DNA of 64,000 nt from Pyrrhosoma nymphula (GCA_963573305.1 OY754337.1:51473164-51537163); one strand, 5' to 3'; positions 10,447 to 22,755 are shown, counted from the stretch's first letter. Program-made: numbers and translations. Notes: a model not told the origin generated them from the sequence alone.

Positions 10447-10680
10447 TTATAGCTCTCGCAAAACATACTGGTACTGCGCTGTGGACGATTTTTTTAGATA
10501 TGGACCTGTAAAATTTCTAAATGCTACGAAATGGGGGAGCAGGGCTGTTTTGACTGTGTACTGTCAGGCACAAAACTTTTTTTCTGATGCCAGCACAAGC
10601 ACTTCGAGTAGTTTTCTTCACTTTACCAAGACTCCACCGCTATCATATGAGACCCTTAAGTGGTAGGAGTTAGTCTCAGA
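10447..10680 (+). repeat. Dispersed repeat, copy 1 (partial)
   Basis: Shared landmarks with 62778-62990 are TAGCTCTCGCAA, GCGCTGTG, GCCAGCACAAGC(A/G)C(T/C)TCGAG and ATGAGACC, in the same order. The copy is diverged. No coding capacity. It is probably an old non-autonomous element. Confidence 0.45.
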
Positions 10681-11339
10681 AATAGACTAAGTGCAGCGGA
10701 GTGCAGCTAGAATCGTAAAAAAATTGATACGATAAGCTTAGAAGCAGTGGTACTGAATTGCTAAAGAAATTAGGGTGATAACCATGAAATATTGAAGGGA
10801 AAAGTATAGGTAAAATACTTTTTGCAAGTGTGACGCAGACGATTTTGTGCCGGACGTTCAGCATATTTCGATGGAGTCAACACATTACGGTAGAAGCGTT
10901 CACGGGTATAAGATAAAGGAAATAGATCGCAAAACCGAAATATATACCATTTTCCGCGCACAATAGATCTATAACATTTCGATCGGTCAATTCTGTGAAA
11001 CTCCTACACTCAATTGTGTTTAATAACATATCGTCATTTATAGTATCTCAGCTCGCTTGAAATATCCCTCATGATTTTTTTCTGCATAATTTAGTATCTC
11101 GTTGTATTCATAAAGTAATGATTTTACTGATTCTAATGAGTGGTTGTATATTAAACCAGTGGACTGCATGTTAGCATGTTCGTCTACGTAGCACTCTCTG
11201 TATTGGCCACGCATTGTTCTCCTGACTGCTTTCTGGCCTGCGCCTTGCGGCCGGTGGGACGTGTGAGGTTTTCATTTGTACTTGGACAAGTGCTGCTTGC
11301 CTGGTGAGGAATCACCCCGTGCCACACTCCTTAGTGGTG
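10681..11339. other. AT-rich DNA with no recognisable gene
   Basis: Short minus-strand frames at 10676-10961 show nothing recognisable. The block may be an insertion that split two partial copies of the flanking dispersed repeat. Confidence 0.35.
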
Positions 11340-11650
11340 GCTTGCACGGTACTTCGTAGTTCTACATGTAGAAGTGGGATAAATCTCGACTACCTGCCGT
11401 CCCGTTTCGACTGGTCTCACAATGGGACCTTAAGACAAGGTTCTTGGTAAAGTCATAGCGATGACAGTTTCAAATGCTGGCCTTGTACGTTTGCGCCTTG
11501 ACTTTTTTTGCGATTTAGTTTGGTTCCCATGCGTCTCTCTCTCCTTCACTCGTTGCCTCCATCTCTTCCCCTCCATCCTTTCTTCTCAACCCTCTCCCAC
11601 CATTTTACCTCCCTTCGTTTCCGCTCAGGTATGCGCCATGAACATTTGTG
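11340..11650 (+). repeat. Dispersed repeat, copy 2 with long pyrimidine tract
   Basis: CTGCCGTCCCGTTTCGACT, TCTCACAATGGGACC and TTGGTAAAGTC match 62956-63017 in order, and the following pyrimidine-rich run (TTGGTTCCCATGCGTCTCTC through CTCGTTGCC and CATCC) matches 63080-63135. It is the same family as 10447-10680 and 62778-63190. A 100-base pyrimidine tract ends the copy. Confidence 0.5.
11600..11636 (+). promoter_or_regulatory. Acceptor-donor juxtaposition resembling a recursive splice site
   Basis: A very long pyrimidine tract ends TTTCCGCTCAG and is followed at once by GTATGC, so an acceptor (AG at 11627-11628) abuts a donor-like GT. This is the layout of a zero-length exon used in stepwise removal of long introns. 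The tract belongs to a dispersed repeat, and the equivalent spot at 63170 lacks the CAG|GT, so chance is quite possible. Confidence 0.22.
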
Positions 11651-12735
11651 GATGCTATCTTAAGGCAGATATATATTTATACAGGGGTGGCGTGATGAAC
11701 TTTAGGTGAAGCCATTTCCGCTATATCGAGCGTCCCCAGAATAAATACCTACTGTGATTGCCGTAATCATGAGATCGCGAAATCGGACAGATATTCTAAC
11801 GACGAGTTCTTGTATTTCCTGCTTTAGAGTGAAATACCTGAGGTACGTACAAATTGTATTTACACTAGGTATATAATAATAGCTATATATAACACTACGT
11901 ATATATAGCATAGCCACTCAAGAGCAGACGATATGCTTTTCATTGCTCCTACTTCTGTATTTCTTCGTAATAAAATGTTTTATGTGCAGCAAATGTGTAG
12001 ATACATATGTTCCGCCCTATATATCACGGACACTCAATATGGCAAAGGCGGCTTCCCCTTCGCTCACGGCCGAGTAAACACACCGTCACCTCTGGTACGT
12101 TCATAATTCTATGGTTGCTTTACAATGGTGTTACATAATACAAACGTAGGCACAATGGTAGCAAAGCGATCTGTTCGTGGAACGCTCACAGTCTCCCCGT
12201 TCGATTACATGGGTTAACTGAGGCCGCAAACCTTCACTGCCAACCTCACAATACTGAATCTGTAATTGGCACCAATTAAAGTGCTCTCTATTGATCTTAA
12301 TCCAAATTATTAAATGGGCTTCTCTGAATGAGTGCAAGTACTATCAGTGTCACTTAATGAATCGAATATATATTTTCCCTTAATTTTTTATTCCCGAAAA
12401 TGAATTCGTCAAATAATTGTGATACTTAATAATTTTTAGTAAGTTGAAAAACATTTTTTGCACCACAGTTCATTTAAGTGTATATTTTTATGCGTTGGAA
12501 CGTACCATACAGGCAATAATAGAAATGATACAAGAATTATATTATTTTCCTTAATTATTTATATTTGCAGTGTTTTCGGCACGGTATTCGGAATTTCGAC
12601 GAAATTATATAAAAATATGTTTAATTAAATATTGGACTCAGCGCGGCTACTTGATTTTTGCTATCAACAATGATAATAATATATAGATGAATCCTTTTCA
12701 TGACCACTTTTTAATTTGTATTTTTCTTCATCCTT
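11651..12735. other. AT-rich DNA with no recognisable gene
   Basis: No supportable gene or named repeat. Several TATATA-like runs occur near 11870-11910. Confidence 0.5.
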
Positions 12736-12835
12736 CAGGAGATATAGGTCTACTAATTCGAAAACTATTTCTTGTTCTTTGCCGACGTTTCCCATTTGTA
12801 TTTACGCTTCTTTAGGGCTCAGAGAGAGAGAGTTC
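12736..12835 (-). repeat. Single arm of an inverted hammerhead-like element (ACGT family)
   Basis: Read on the minus strand, TCTGAGCC, the core, GGCAAAGAACAAGAAATAG, TTCGAATTAGTAGACCTATA and TCTCC match one arm of the elements at 44420-44751 and 52370-52592. Only one arm is present, so it is a solo copy or a deletion derivative. Confidence 0.6.
12784..12815 (-). ncRNA. Decayed hammerhead-like motif (ACGT family)
   Basis: Minus strand: CTAAAGA instead of CTGANGA, extra A, GCGT...ATGG as a decayed stem, GAAA, CG, TC. GCC before and GGC after the core can pair as stem I. The G-to-A change in the invariant CUGA should abolish activity if this is a ribozyme. Confidence 0.3.
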
Positions 12836-13424
12836 AGAAGGAAATTATCAAATATTAATTAGATATGCAGTATTTAGCGTTTAGAAGAATATCTGTACAA
12901 ATGTAATCGAATTATTTGCAATGAATATGTCATGTACCATGAAACTACATGTTAAGACACCATTGAATTTCCGATGTGTGGATGTTTCCGATTTCAGTGT
13001 GATGATTTTTTTGCATTTATCTGCACATATCACCAATCAAACGTTTGCAAAATTTCACGAAAATATGTGCATAAGCAGAATTTGCTCCAACCACGTTAAA
13101 ATATGACACAATTTACGTTTTTAAATTTTAACTCAACAAACGGCTTTAGTTGTTACTGTATCTTGGAATTCATTAAAATTGATGAAAACAGAAGCTTTAA
13201 AGCTGATGTCTCTACAGAAAAGCACGAATTTAGCATGGTATTCATTGCAAAAAGAACGCTAATTCTTCATATTCTAATCTGTAACCTTCTATCGTACCTT
13301 TATAGATTAGTAGTACTGACCATGAAGTACATTTTTTTACAAAACTTCCGAAAACAAGGCATATTAAAATTAATATTAAACCAACCAAATCCGTGCGAAC
13401 ACAAATGCCCACGTCTAGAGTGGT

Positions 13425-13495
13425 GAAAAATCCACTCAGGTGGAACTAACCCGCGGCCCTCGCGTTATCATGCGAGGACTTTACCCGACTGCTGT
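13425..13495 (-). repeat. tRNA-derived SINE head
   Basis: On the minus strand, GTCGGGTAAAGTCCTCGCAT resembles the A box region, and GAGGGCCGCGGGTTAGTTCC the B box region, of SINE heads. A body begins with CACCTGAGTGGATTTTTCAC and runs to lower coordinates. B box decay (GGTTAGTTCC for GGTTCGATTCC) points to an old copy. Confidence 0.5.
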
Positions 13496-13499
13496 TAGA

Positions 13500-14040
13500 G
13501 ATGCAAAGAATAAATTGGGTCTCATTATAGTCGCAAACTACAAAACGATTTACGAATTTTCCACATAAAATTCACTCCAAATTGTATGTAGCCTTGATAT
13601 TTATTAATGATAAATAGCTGTGTACTCTAATATCCATAAGTATCTACATAATTAGATTAGCTGTTTTTCTCCTCATTTTTTAGTACTATTATCGCGTGTT
13701 TTTATTGATCTTTTTTTGGGCCAAATTTTTTTCACCAGCGTTGCTTTATTTTTCTTATTATTTAGCTTCAATAGTTGTTTAAGCTGTTTTTGATAACAAC
13801 TGTTCTATGGCACTCCCGTGTAATTAAGCCGCAGCTGCGAAAATATTTATCCAGGCCATAAATTATAAGTAAATTATATGCCTTATTAAGTTAATTAATT
13901 ATTTAATAATTTGGATACTGGAGTGGAAATATTTTAACTAGATATAGCTATTTGGATAATTAGTGAGAGGGATGTCCAGCAACTTCCCCATTTGTAGTTA
14001 AATTGGTAGGCTAATAAGGGAAGTTTCTGACGTAGGTTTT
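13500..14040. other. AT-rich DNA with no recognisable gene
   Basis: Nothing supportable was found; there are several TTAATTAATTATTTAAT runs near 13890. Confidence 0.5.
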
Positions 14041-14057
14041 CGCGGCGTTCAGGTTTG

Positions 14058-14104
14058 CAGTTTCACCTACTGTTTCACCTACTGTGCTGTAGGCGTCCTC
14101 AGGC
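14058..14104 (-). ncRNA. Hammerhead-like motif with strong stem II
   Basis: Minus strand: CTGAGGA, extra C, GCCTAC-AGCACA-GTAGGT (5 Watson-Crick pairs plus a G-U), GAAAC. The block AGTAGGTGAAAC then repeats in tandem (TTTCACCTACTG twice at 14061-14084 on the plus strand), giving two possible 3' halves of stem II. No clear palindromic stem III follows. A related decayed copy is at 14477-14509. Confidence 0.35.
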
Positions 14105-14476
14105 CAGGCTGAAACGTCACCGCTAAAGATGACAACGCGGACGAATCCCGGAAACCTGCCTAACTGCTAATAATAGAAGTATTTTTTTCGTCCCCTTAGT
14201 AGTAAAAGGATTTTTTGGAGCATGGAGGAAGAGAAGAAAGAAATAAGCGTCGGCAGCTATTAGTTAGTGCCTCATTTGTTAATGCTATTCCCCCTCTAAT
14301 ATCTTTACTGTAATTCCCATTTTATTCCAGGAGACCGAGATCTGCAGCTGTTAATAACAGAATAGATATCTCTTTATCCAACTAAACTGGTAGTCGGTAC
14401 TTCAATAGGTATATCTGTAAATTTTAGTTAGGAAATTAGAATAAATTATAATATAGAATTTTCCTTGAGTTGAAAA

Positions 14477-14509
14477 CTTTTCACCTAGCATTTCGTAGGC
14501 TGTCCTCAA
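14477..14509 (-). ncRNA. Decayed hammerhead-like motif, sister of 14058-14104
   Basis: Minus strand: TTGAGGA, extra C, AGCCTA...TAGGT, GAAA. CCTA and TAGG can still pair. The first core base is T instead of C. Its closeness (about 400 bp) to the first copy suggests local duplication of one family. Confidence 0.3.
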
Positions 14510-17500
14510 TCCTGAGGTGATGTTCGGCTTGCGTGATGATTTAGATGTAGCCGCTCAATGGAGTTTAGAGGTGTGATCATGAAGTACAATCAGGTCTCTG
14601 GGTGAAGTGCACCAGGAAAAGGCCTTCCACTGTGACGCGACGAGGCGATAAGTAGAGCAAACAGCTTTGATGGGAAGTCGGCGTGACGCATAGCGCAGAC
14701 CAAACCCATATCAGCCGTTGAAACACAGCGCTGTCATTTCAACTTCTGTCTTGTTCTTTTATAATCTTCTGCTGGATTACACATTCTATTCTCCCTATTT
14801 ATTTTCTCCTTAATGTTTATAAGCCCTCTTTCTGTCCATACCTTATCTGCCTCTTGTTTTTTTAATGTTCGGGCTTCCAGCACGTTTTCTTACTTAATAT
14901 CAATTATTTGTGAAAATCATAATAACAATTACCTATTTCATTGTTTGTTATTGTTTCATTGTATAAATTTAAAGGATATAGTATTGTTAATCTTCCGTCA
15001 CTCAGCAAAAACTGCTAAAATAATTTCTCTCAAGCTAGGGATCATAAACACGCAAAAAGCCTAAATTCTTGATTTATTCATTTTATTATTATTTGTTTGA
15101 AGATTTAATAAATTTTGGGTGAATAGTCTTTTAATACCATAGAAATATATAAAATAACTCTTCAGGTTATTAAAACGAAATTAATAAGGTGTATTTATTA
15201 GCCCTGTCATTTAAAACAACATTAGCATGCCGCAATTTTGTTCCATTCTTGGTGGTAGATACATCTGACATACGTTACTACTTTGATTTTTGGGTGTGTA
15301 ATGTAGTATTTTATGGTTTAGGATACTGGGGTATTCCAAACAGGCCTTCCTAATGGCAGTCGATTGTATTCTCTTTCTTGGTTCTTCTATTATCAGTTCC
15401 CACTCATATTTCTTATCAAGGCCACTAGTAGCAATACCACAGCCCGTGAAGGAGAATAAGAGCTATTTAATTTTTCTGTGATAGGGTAGAGGTTATTCAG
15501 TCGATATAAAAAGAAACTTCCTACCCAATAAAATGCTTCGACTTTAAGTGCTTAGCTTAGCTGGCTGGACTCTTGAGAACTTGAGCTTAGGGATTGCTTC
15601 ACAACTCAACTGGTGATATTTTAATTAAATTACGCAGGAGAAATTCTGCAGAATGGAAGTGATTCTCTGGGTTTTCAATTTATAAGTCATTTTACAATGG
15701 CTTGTGACTTAGACTTCTCGTGTGGCCTTAATAATGCAATATTTTCACTTCCTTCGCAATGAGAAACACCTTAATTGCTTTCTTTTCTTGTTTAGCTTTA
15801 CACATCGGTCCAAGTGTTTCAGTGCCTATGCATTGCTATGCAGTTCAGTGCTATGCATAGGTAATACATGCATGCATATGCATTGTAATAACCTATTATT
15901 GTATAACCCAAAACACCGTTAGCATAAATTAGTGACGGTGTAAAATTTCAATTTACAAAAATACTACCTCAGTGCTTTTGAATTAAGCATTATTTTTAAA
16001 TCATTATCATCCAAGCCAGTTCTGTTTTCTATCCCCATTAAAAAATAGTTTTGAATACGGAAGAAACATTATCATGAATTAATAATATTTTTCACTTGAT
16101 TTATATTAGCTATTTGTTGGGAGAAGTGCCAAAAATATACAATTCATTAATCAGGCATTATTATAATTAAAAAAAATAATTAACCAGGTTAATTCTTACC
16201 GAGAGAACCTACCTCAATTCCTATGTTAGAGACCTCCTTTTAGCTACAAATGGTAGCTAAACGCTGGCTCTGACTAAGTGTAAATTCAGCTTTCAGATAA
16301 CTATTAAAACGATTTCCAGCTAATGACTTTTTTTAATGGCTCTAGAACCTGTTTTACATCAGACTTTGGTCGTTGTACAAGGTATATCCAAATCTATGTG
16401 GAGTTCTGGGATAACTGGGAATTCATACCACCCATAACATTATTGTTTTCTCTGTAAATTTATATTAGAAATGCCGTAATTTTCATCGTAATTTACTCAA
16501 AAAAAGTAGTTGATGAAGAGAAAGTCGTCTTTGAGACCACTCGGCTAAGAATAAAGTTGCTGTTTACGTCCGTGCTTTCAATCCCGCTGAGCGTACACTG
16601 GGGATCTTTCTTGCGTGTTTAAGGCCGTTCACCAATGCACCAACGTAGGGCCGACCGTTCAGGGTGGTGATTTGCATGAAGTCAAGCGTCACAAGTCGAA
16701 AGATCTTTGATTACTCCACGAGGAAATAAATGGCGGTACTCGTTGGGGATAACATGAGGCATTGCCATTATTGCTCGCGGTTGTGAATGAAGTCGCGTTA
16801 ACGAGCCTATTCCGCAGCGCTCGAAACCTAGCATTGCTCTCAGTTCACCCCATTGCATCGAGACCAGAGTTAATTTTCTCCCTGAACTTTCTTCCATGGG
16901 CCGCAATCACGACCGTCCTATTTCAGTCTTACCGATTAATAGGTTAGGGACTTAATCGTTGCCAAAAAAAATACACCAGAGGAGTCGTTTGGTTGAGTAT
17001 TAGGTTATGTCACGAGTTTGAGGGAAGCCTTTTATTCGACCGCATGCATGCTTTTAATTGCAAACGACGAGGTCTCACGCCAGCGATCCGACAAGTCCTC
17101 CTTCCCCACCCCCATCTCCGTCTCCCCCTGGCGTTCAGTTCCGAAACGATGCCAGGTTGGCGAGGAAGGACGCAAGCGGCAATTATAACGGTAGAAATGA
17201 TGTGGATGCCAAACCCGTTTAACCAGGGGCCGTGGGCGTAGTTTATACCGCAGGAGTTGAAGTGGTTGTGGATTGGATTTGAGTACAATTACGAACAATA
17301 ATGAAAGTGGCATAACATACGAAATGGTGAACTTCCACAATTTTAAGAACTATGAATGAATACGCGCGCTATATAGTTAATGCTTACACTTTTAAGCGAT
17401 TACTAGATTTGGTGTTCTACATCTTAACCTAAACCCCTTAGAGCAACTGGGTATAATATACAAAATGAATTTCGGAATGAGCTTTCGTATTTTGCAACTT

Positions 17501-18685
17501 TTATTTGGACATTTACACGAGAACATCTACTCATTAAAGGGTAGTTATTTAAAATCATTCTCAGTCCTGGTGATGGAAGTCATTTAACTCCGAAACGATG
17601 GAAAGAAATAACTACTTAGTTTGATTTACCGCCTATCCCCGATAAACTATTATTGTTGAATTACTGAATCGTTTGAAATTGGACGGCTGAAAATATAAAT
17701 AAATGTGTGAAAAGTATACTATCACAGTTTACATCTTTATGGCACAAAAGTTTCGCTAAAGACATTTAAAGAAATATTAAATCAATGCTCTAACGGGGGT
17801 TAAAATGCATTGCTACTCGTTTAACCTGATCTTGTGTTTGCATTACCGGAGCAGTTGAAAAGATTGCGAATCACATTCGAGAAGAAATGTATAACGACTT
17901 ACTTAAATAAAATTGGCAAAACCTTCGCAATTAACAAGTAGGGTATAGCAATTTAATAAATATAAATAAATGCGCCCACAAAAGTGTTAACATATCTATG
18001 TGATATTTCAAATTGTTTTAAAATCAGTTGTCAATGAATTCAAAAAGTCTAAAAACGAGATTAGTACAAATTGATTTTAAATTCAAAACAGCAAAAATGC
18101 CAAATGAAAAGTAGATTCGCTGAACATTAAAGGTATAGACAAAAGCAGGTATAAACAGGTTTCTAGAAAATATTTGGCTAATGCTCATTTTCTTCGAGTA
18201 CGTATGACATGCTTCACCAAATGTTATACATGCAAATCGGTTGACGTTAACTTTTTATGATCACATTTTGCTGACCACAGAAACTGACTGCTTAGTTATT
18301 TCCATTGAATTAACGCACGTTCACTTCAGTCACTTCATTCATTTTATAATTACTCAAAAAATATAATAAAGGATTTTAAATTTATTAACATGCACTTTCC
18401 TTGAAGAACTCAATATTTTAAAAGTTATTCACGGAAATGGCAATTCATTTGGATGAAATTATACTGATTTTATTAATTTTTTAGTACTGCTTGTATTTAA
18501 TTGGCATTTTCTGATTAATTTTACTTCAATTTAGGTGAAATATAGCGTTTTTAGGTATTATTTTGATGTTTATTTCCAACAAGAGACGGGTTTTTCTTTT
18601 GGCAGCCAGAATATTAATAAAATGGCATTTAAGTTTTTTTTTAGGTCTATGGTTTGATGTGAGAGACAGTATCGGACTCTATTGA
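14510..18685. other. No gene seen; intron-like or intergenic DNA
   Basis: The only features are a small hairpin at 15825-15861 (CCTATGCAT and ATGCATAGG arms) and a CpG-richer block at 16640-17300, where short frames overlap on both strands (16682-16947, 16993-17340) without recognisable domains. AT-rich unique DNA fills the rest. Confidence 0.45.
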
Positions 18686-18689
18686 TTTA

Positions 18690-18870
18690 TTTTGTAATGT
18701 ATTAATGAAATGTACTTCGCAGTTCCATAGGTTAATTGCAAACAAAATGAACGACCGGTTTCGTAGCAGAGTTTCAAGTTTAGGTCGGATATCACCTGAA
18801 GATGTAACTCTGTTTCAAAATCGGTCTCTCTTTTTTTTTTAAATAAAACCGTAGAATTGCAAAGGAATTT
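18690..18870. mobile_element. Inverted hammerhead-like pair (ACCGGT family)
   Basis: The arm ending at about 18783 and the arm from about 18793 are reverse complements with moderate divergence. Minus-strand left core: CTAAACTTGAAACTCTGCTA then CGAAACCGGTC. Plus-strand right core (18796-18826): CTGAAGATGTAACTCTGTTT then CAAAATCGGTC. Flanks continue the match (AATTGCAAA/AATTGCAAA-like text beyond each core). The cores point outward. Comparing arms suggests an original stem GTAAC/GTTAC. The changes at CGAAACC look like CpG decay. Confidence 0.5.
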
Positions 18871-20176
18871 TCGTTATTGATCAATGGTTTGATCTTCTGA
18901 AATGCCACACACCGAGTCAAACCCTTTGCAGGTACATATGTGTTTTCCTTTTTTATGTATGTAGTTCCAGGGTTCCCGTCCAAAGCCTAGAATCATGCGG
19001 AAATATGGGGCCTTTTTAGCTTTTCCCCCGCTTTGTTTGTTCTGCGCTTTGCATAAATCTTCTCGACCTTGTCCATGGGATTCGCCCAGTTAAACAAAAC
19101 TCATGGGAGTGAGGAAAGGAAGGGGAGAGAGAGAGAAGGTTAAAAAAATTCAGTGTCCGACACTTTGATTTTTTTTCATCCTTCTCGTAGAGTGCGTGGA
19201 AATGAACCTTTTTTTCCACTTCGTTAGGAAAGGATTTGATTCTTGAGCCCTCGACTGAGTGAAAAAGGGTCTTCACCGACCCCGTCACTCGAGGAATTTT
19301 CATTCCCTAGAAACAAAACTAAGGGAATCCGTATAACGTCGAGGTAACGGTCCATGCTTAACGTTAGTCAGGTGAATAATGAAATACTGGATGCAGTCGT
19401 AGTATGATGGCTTGGTAGAATGTGATCCAAAACTCGCTTCCGTGAGAGGATAAATGAAACGCCATGAATTCATTGCCTCAAATATAATGGTTTCATAAAT
19501 TTCTAGAATCACACTGACTTTTTACGTGCGCTCCAAGAAGAACTTCAAAAAGGCACATGAGTGGGTCATGCATCGGAGCGCAATGCGTACGTACTTATTT
19601 GTATTCACACTGCATTTCAATATCTGCTGGATACATACATATGCATATGTACGTGCTGCCTTTCCTGGGCCATCTGTGGTGACTGTGAGAATTAACACAA
19701 GGCACTTCGCAATATTTTCTGTGAAAGGCATTTTCAAGTTCTACTCTCGTTTTCATTTTGTGGCTGGTGCCTGATTTTGAACTTTCGTATTTGTAAGCAT
19801 CCAGGTAGTTTTGCTCTTACAATTACCGGCAAATAAAATTATCAATGTTTTCTGCCCATACTGGGCCGTTTGTGGTGCCTATGAAAGCTTCACAAGTACA
19901 CAACGCTACATTTTGTAAATTATTATTTCTGTGCTCTCGTAATTTTTCTTGAATATATCTTCTTAAGATTATTTTTGAGGTGATCCTTTTTTAAGTTATT
20001 GTCGAATAAAACTAGTTATCTCGAGTATCTCTTGCCGCATTATAAAATATTTGAAATATTCTTTGTATTCTTTGGCTCCTTGGATCTAAATATATAGCGT
20101 ATTCAAATATTTTATCCATACGAATAATCTATGCTTTACAACTTCCACCACCATGAAATACCTAAGATAATATTAA
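18871..20176. other. No gene seen; one weak tandem duplication
   Basis: CTGGGCCATCTGTGGTGACT at about 19668 is echoed by CTGGGCCGTTTGTGGTGCCT at about 19861, followed by further similar text, suggesting a diverged ~195-bp tandem duplication. A frame at 19526-19774 overlaps it and has no known features. Confidence 0.3.
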
Positions 20177-20180
20177 TTAA

Positions 20181-20458
20181 CCTTTTTAGAGCCAGCGAGC
20201 CGATCTATCAGCCCGTGGGGTATGTGGGAAAAAAGCCACCGGCCGATCTATCGGCCGAGTATTTTTATGCTCGGACCCTCTCTTCTCTGTGCGTCATGTA
20301 GCTTTCGTAGACACTTTTTCAGTATCTATCATGCTTATTTATCACTACTGATGGATTGTTTAAAAAAAATGCAACATATGTTATTAAAATATTAAATTCC
20401 TCAACTAACCCTGGAATTTTTCACTTAATCCAGGGAAAGGAGGTTGGCACCTTAAGGG
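20181..20458. mobile_element. piggyBac-like MITE flanked by TTAA
   Basis: The 278-bp block is flanked by TTAA at 20177-20180 and 20459-20462, the target duplication of piggyBac elements. Its ends read CCTTTTTAGAGCCAGC and, on the other strand, CCCTTAAGGTGCCAAC, matching at about 10 of 16 positions, and both start with CC as piggyBac ends do. GCCGATCTATC occurs twice (about 20209 and 20243), the second inside a perfect hairpin CGGCCGAT-CT-ATCGGCCG. No transposase frame. Non-autonomous. Confidence 0.5.
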
Positions 20459-20462
20459 TTAA

Positions 20463-22575
20463 ATACCAGCCAATGGCAATGCATTTATCTTTACATTGAA
20501 CGCTGATAGTGCATTGTCGTTATTAGCTTTTAATGTTGAATTATCTTTGGTCAATTTCACAAATTTAAACTGGAAAAAAATTGAATTTTCTCAATGACAT
20601 GGTTTGTAAAACTTAACAAGTGTGAGAACATCTTTTTCCACCCATAATATTTGATTCCATGCTAAAGCTACTACACACGCTAACCTTAACATGACTTCAT
20701 TTTGTACATTTTAGCTGGAATAAAGTTGCAAATTTCATAGCCAACATAAAGTCAATATTTTATTAAAATGCTTGGAAAGTTCTAAGTATTCAGACCTTTC
20801 GCTCATTGATTTAGACTAACTTTGTTTGCTGATTTTATAGTTTGAAGGTCATTTCATGATTTGATGGGATATTGGCCACTTGCTCTCTGAAGTATGTTTT
20901 CACTCTGAAGAAAGCGTTAAACATTTAAGTATTTGGAACAAAGCTTTTAAAGTTTTAGTATATTTAAGTAAAATGTTTATGAACTGGCTTTTTGGCAAGG
21001 GTTTCAAGTCCGCATTTGGTAAATCATAATATTTTATGGTTTTGATATGCATAGTTATTATTTTCAATTAATAAATATTTTGGATGAAGCACTTCGCAGT
21101 GCAGTTTTTGTGATAATTTGAAATCGTTGTGAGAACATCCACTCTTCTTGAAAGCTGGAATCCGAACTCTTTAGATACCCCTTTTCATTCTTTTGGCTCA
21201 GTTTCAAAAGCTAATTTACATTCTGAATGGAGTACATATTTCTGTTCATTCTGATGCGCATACCACTATCTACTCTTATCGAACAATCGTGAAATGACCA
21301 TGACTACTGTTTGCACTTAGAATGCGTTAACAACACGAGTAATAAGTCATTGGCCTTCTTTTGTCATCCACGTGGAAGTCATACTGACCTTTATTTCCTG
21401 TCTAGATGTTCCCAGAAATATGAAATTTTATAAAATGAAAGAAATTTATACTGATTCACATTTATAAATTCAACTTTTCTTCACCCTAATGCAAAATTGG
21501 TTTATGGTATACCTACTGAATATGTTTAAGGGGAGTAAATACTGGAACTCATAGAGAGAAACTGGAACTCAGACCTGAAATTGATAATATTCTTGATGCT
21601 TTCTCGGGAAATAATTATTTGGAACTAATCAGATTTCAATCAATTCTGTTTCCATATTTTATATTTAAAGGACTTAAAAAATTACGAAATGAAGTTTTTT
21701 TTGCATTTGTAGAATAGATGGTCGTGGATTCCTGGATTCTGGTCATCGTTTTAACCGCTCATTGACTTCGATGGCATAGTATTTCTTGGACCGGATGTGA
21801 GTCCTTAATTAATAAGTCTCTTCTTCTAGCGAGGAAATATGTATTTTATTCTCTTTAATTATTTTTCTATCACCCGAGTTCAAATTAAGTTGAACCCCTG
21901 TTATGACCCCTCCACAGATCTGTACGAAAATAATAACGATCTATTTTAAAATTATATCATATTTTCCTACTACTTGAATTAGTATATGTATTTTAACTTA
22001 AAGGTCAATGTTTTGATGGATATTTCTTGCTTCACTGTTTCATAATTGCACAAATGTATATAAAAAAGAGAAAGTTTAGTAAAATATAAGTCACTGATAA
22101 GATATATAAATATAAAAATTAATCGTTAGTTTTCTTTTCGACCAGCTAGCTTAAGTTTCAAAAACCAATTCCAATGTATTATGCATTTGAAAATTCTGAT
22201 TTTAACCGCGATATCTATATTTAATAACACTGCTCTTCTTAATTAATTTCGTCAAATTACAGATCTATTCTATTGTCCTCCCTTTTGTTCTCATTCACAG
22301 TATTCTTAGATTTTTATTGCTAGGGAATATTCCGCGGGAACTGCAGTTTATTACATCTGGACTTAAATTTTTTTCATTGTTCCTTATTTTAATTTATTAA
22401 GATTTTAAATGTACTAAAACTTTTCATCGCCCAAGGTTTTTTGTTGTGATTCAACGGCGACAGCATATCATTCAAAGCATGCTGAGTTACCACACCTTAC
22501 CGTCAGCAATTTTTATGTATGTACTGTAGTGTGAACATTATGGTACAGCTGACTGTGTATTTTTTGTTTCGATAG
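20463..22575. other. AT-rich DNA with no recognisable gene
   Basis: No supportable gene. A small hairpin AGCACTTCGCAGTGC at about 21088 has no wider context. Confidence 0.5.
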
Positions 22576-22755
22576 GGAGTCGTGGAGTCCAACGAAAGGT
22601 CTGAGGCCAATGTATTGATTGTGAGGAAAGAAGTCATTTATCATTCGCGCATGAACTGGTTCACCGAAAAGAATACCACGGCTCCTCACGTGGCATATTG
22701 CCAGGATATTTCGCTGTGCTTAGTAGCCGAATTCCCTCGACCTGTTTACGAGTAG
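22576..22755 (+). CDS. Candidate exon or terminal coding block (unknown)
   Basis: An open frame of 59 codons begins directly after an acceptor-like tract (TTTTTTGTTTCGATAG), with a branch-point-like CTGAC about 27 bases upstream, and ends at TAG (22753-22755). Composition is balanced (for example SRMNWFTEKN in the middle) rather than low-complexity. It has no ATG near its start, so as a gene part it would need upstream exons. No family is recognised. Many frames this long arise by chance here, so confidence is low. Confidence 0.22.
   Translation, partial: GVVESNERSEANVLIVRKEVIYHSRMNWFTEKNTTAPHVAYCQDISLCLVAEFPRPVYE

Noticed and set aside
21083..21106. GATGAAGCACTTCGCAGTGCAG as another hammerhead-like motif
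   Set aside because: The stem is good but GAAA and the CTGA start are missing.
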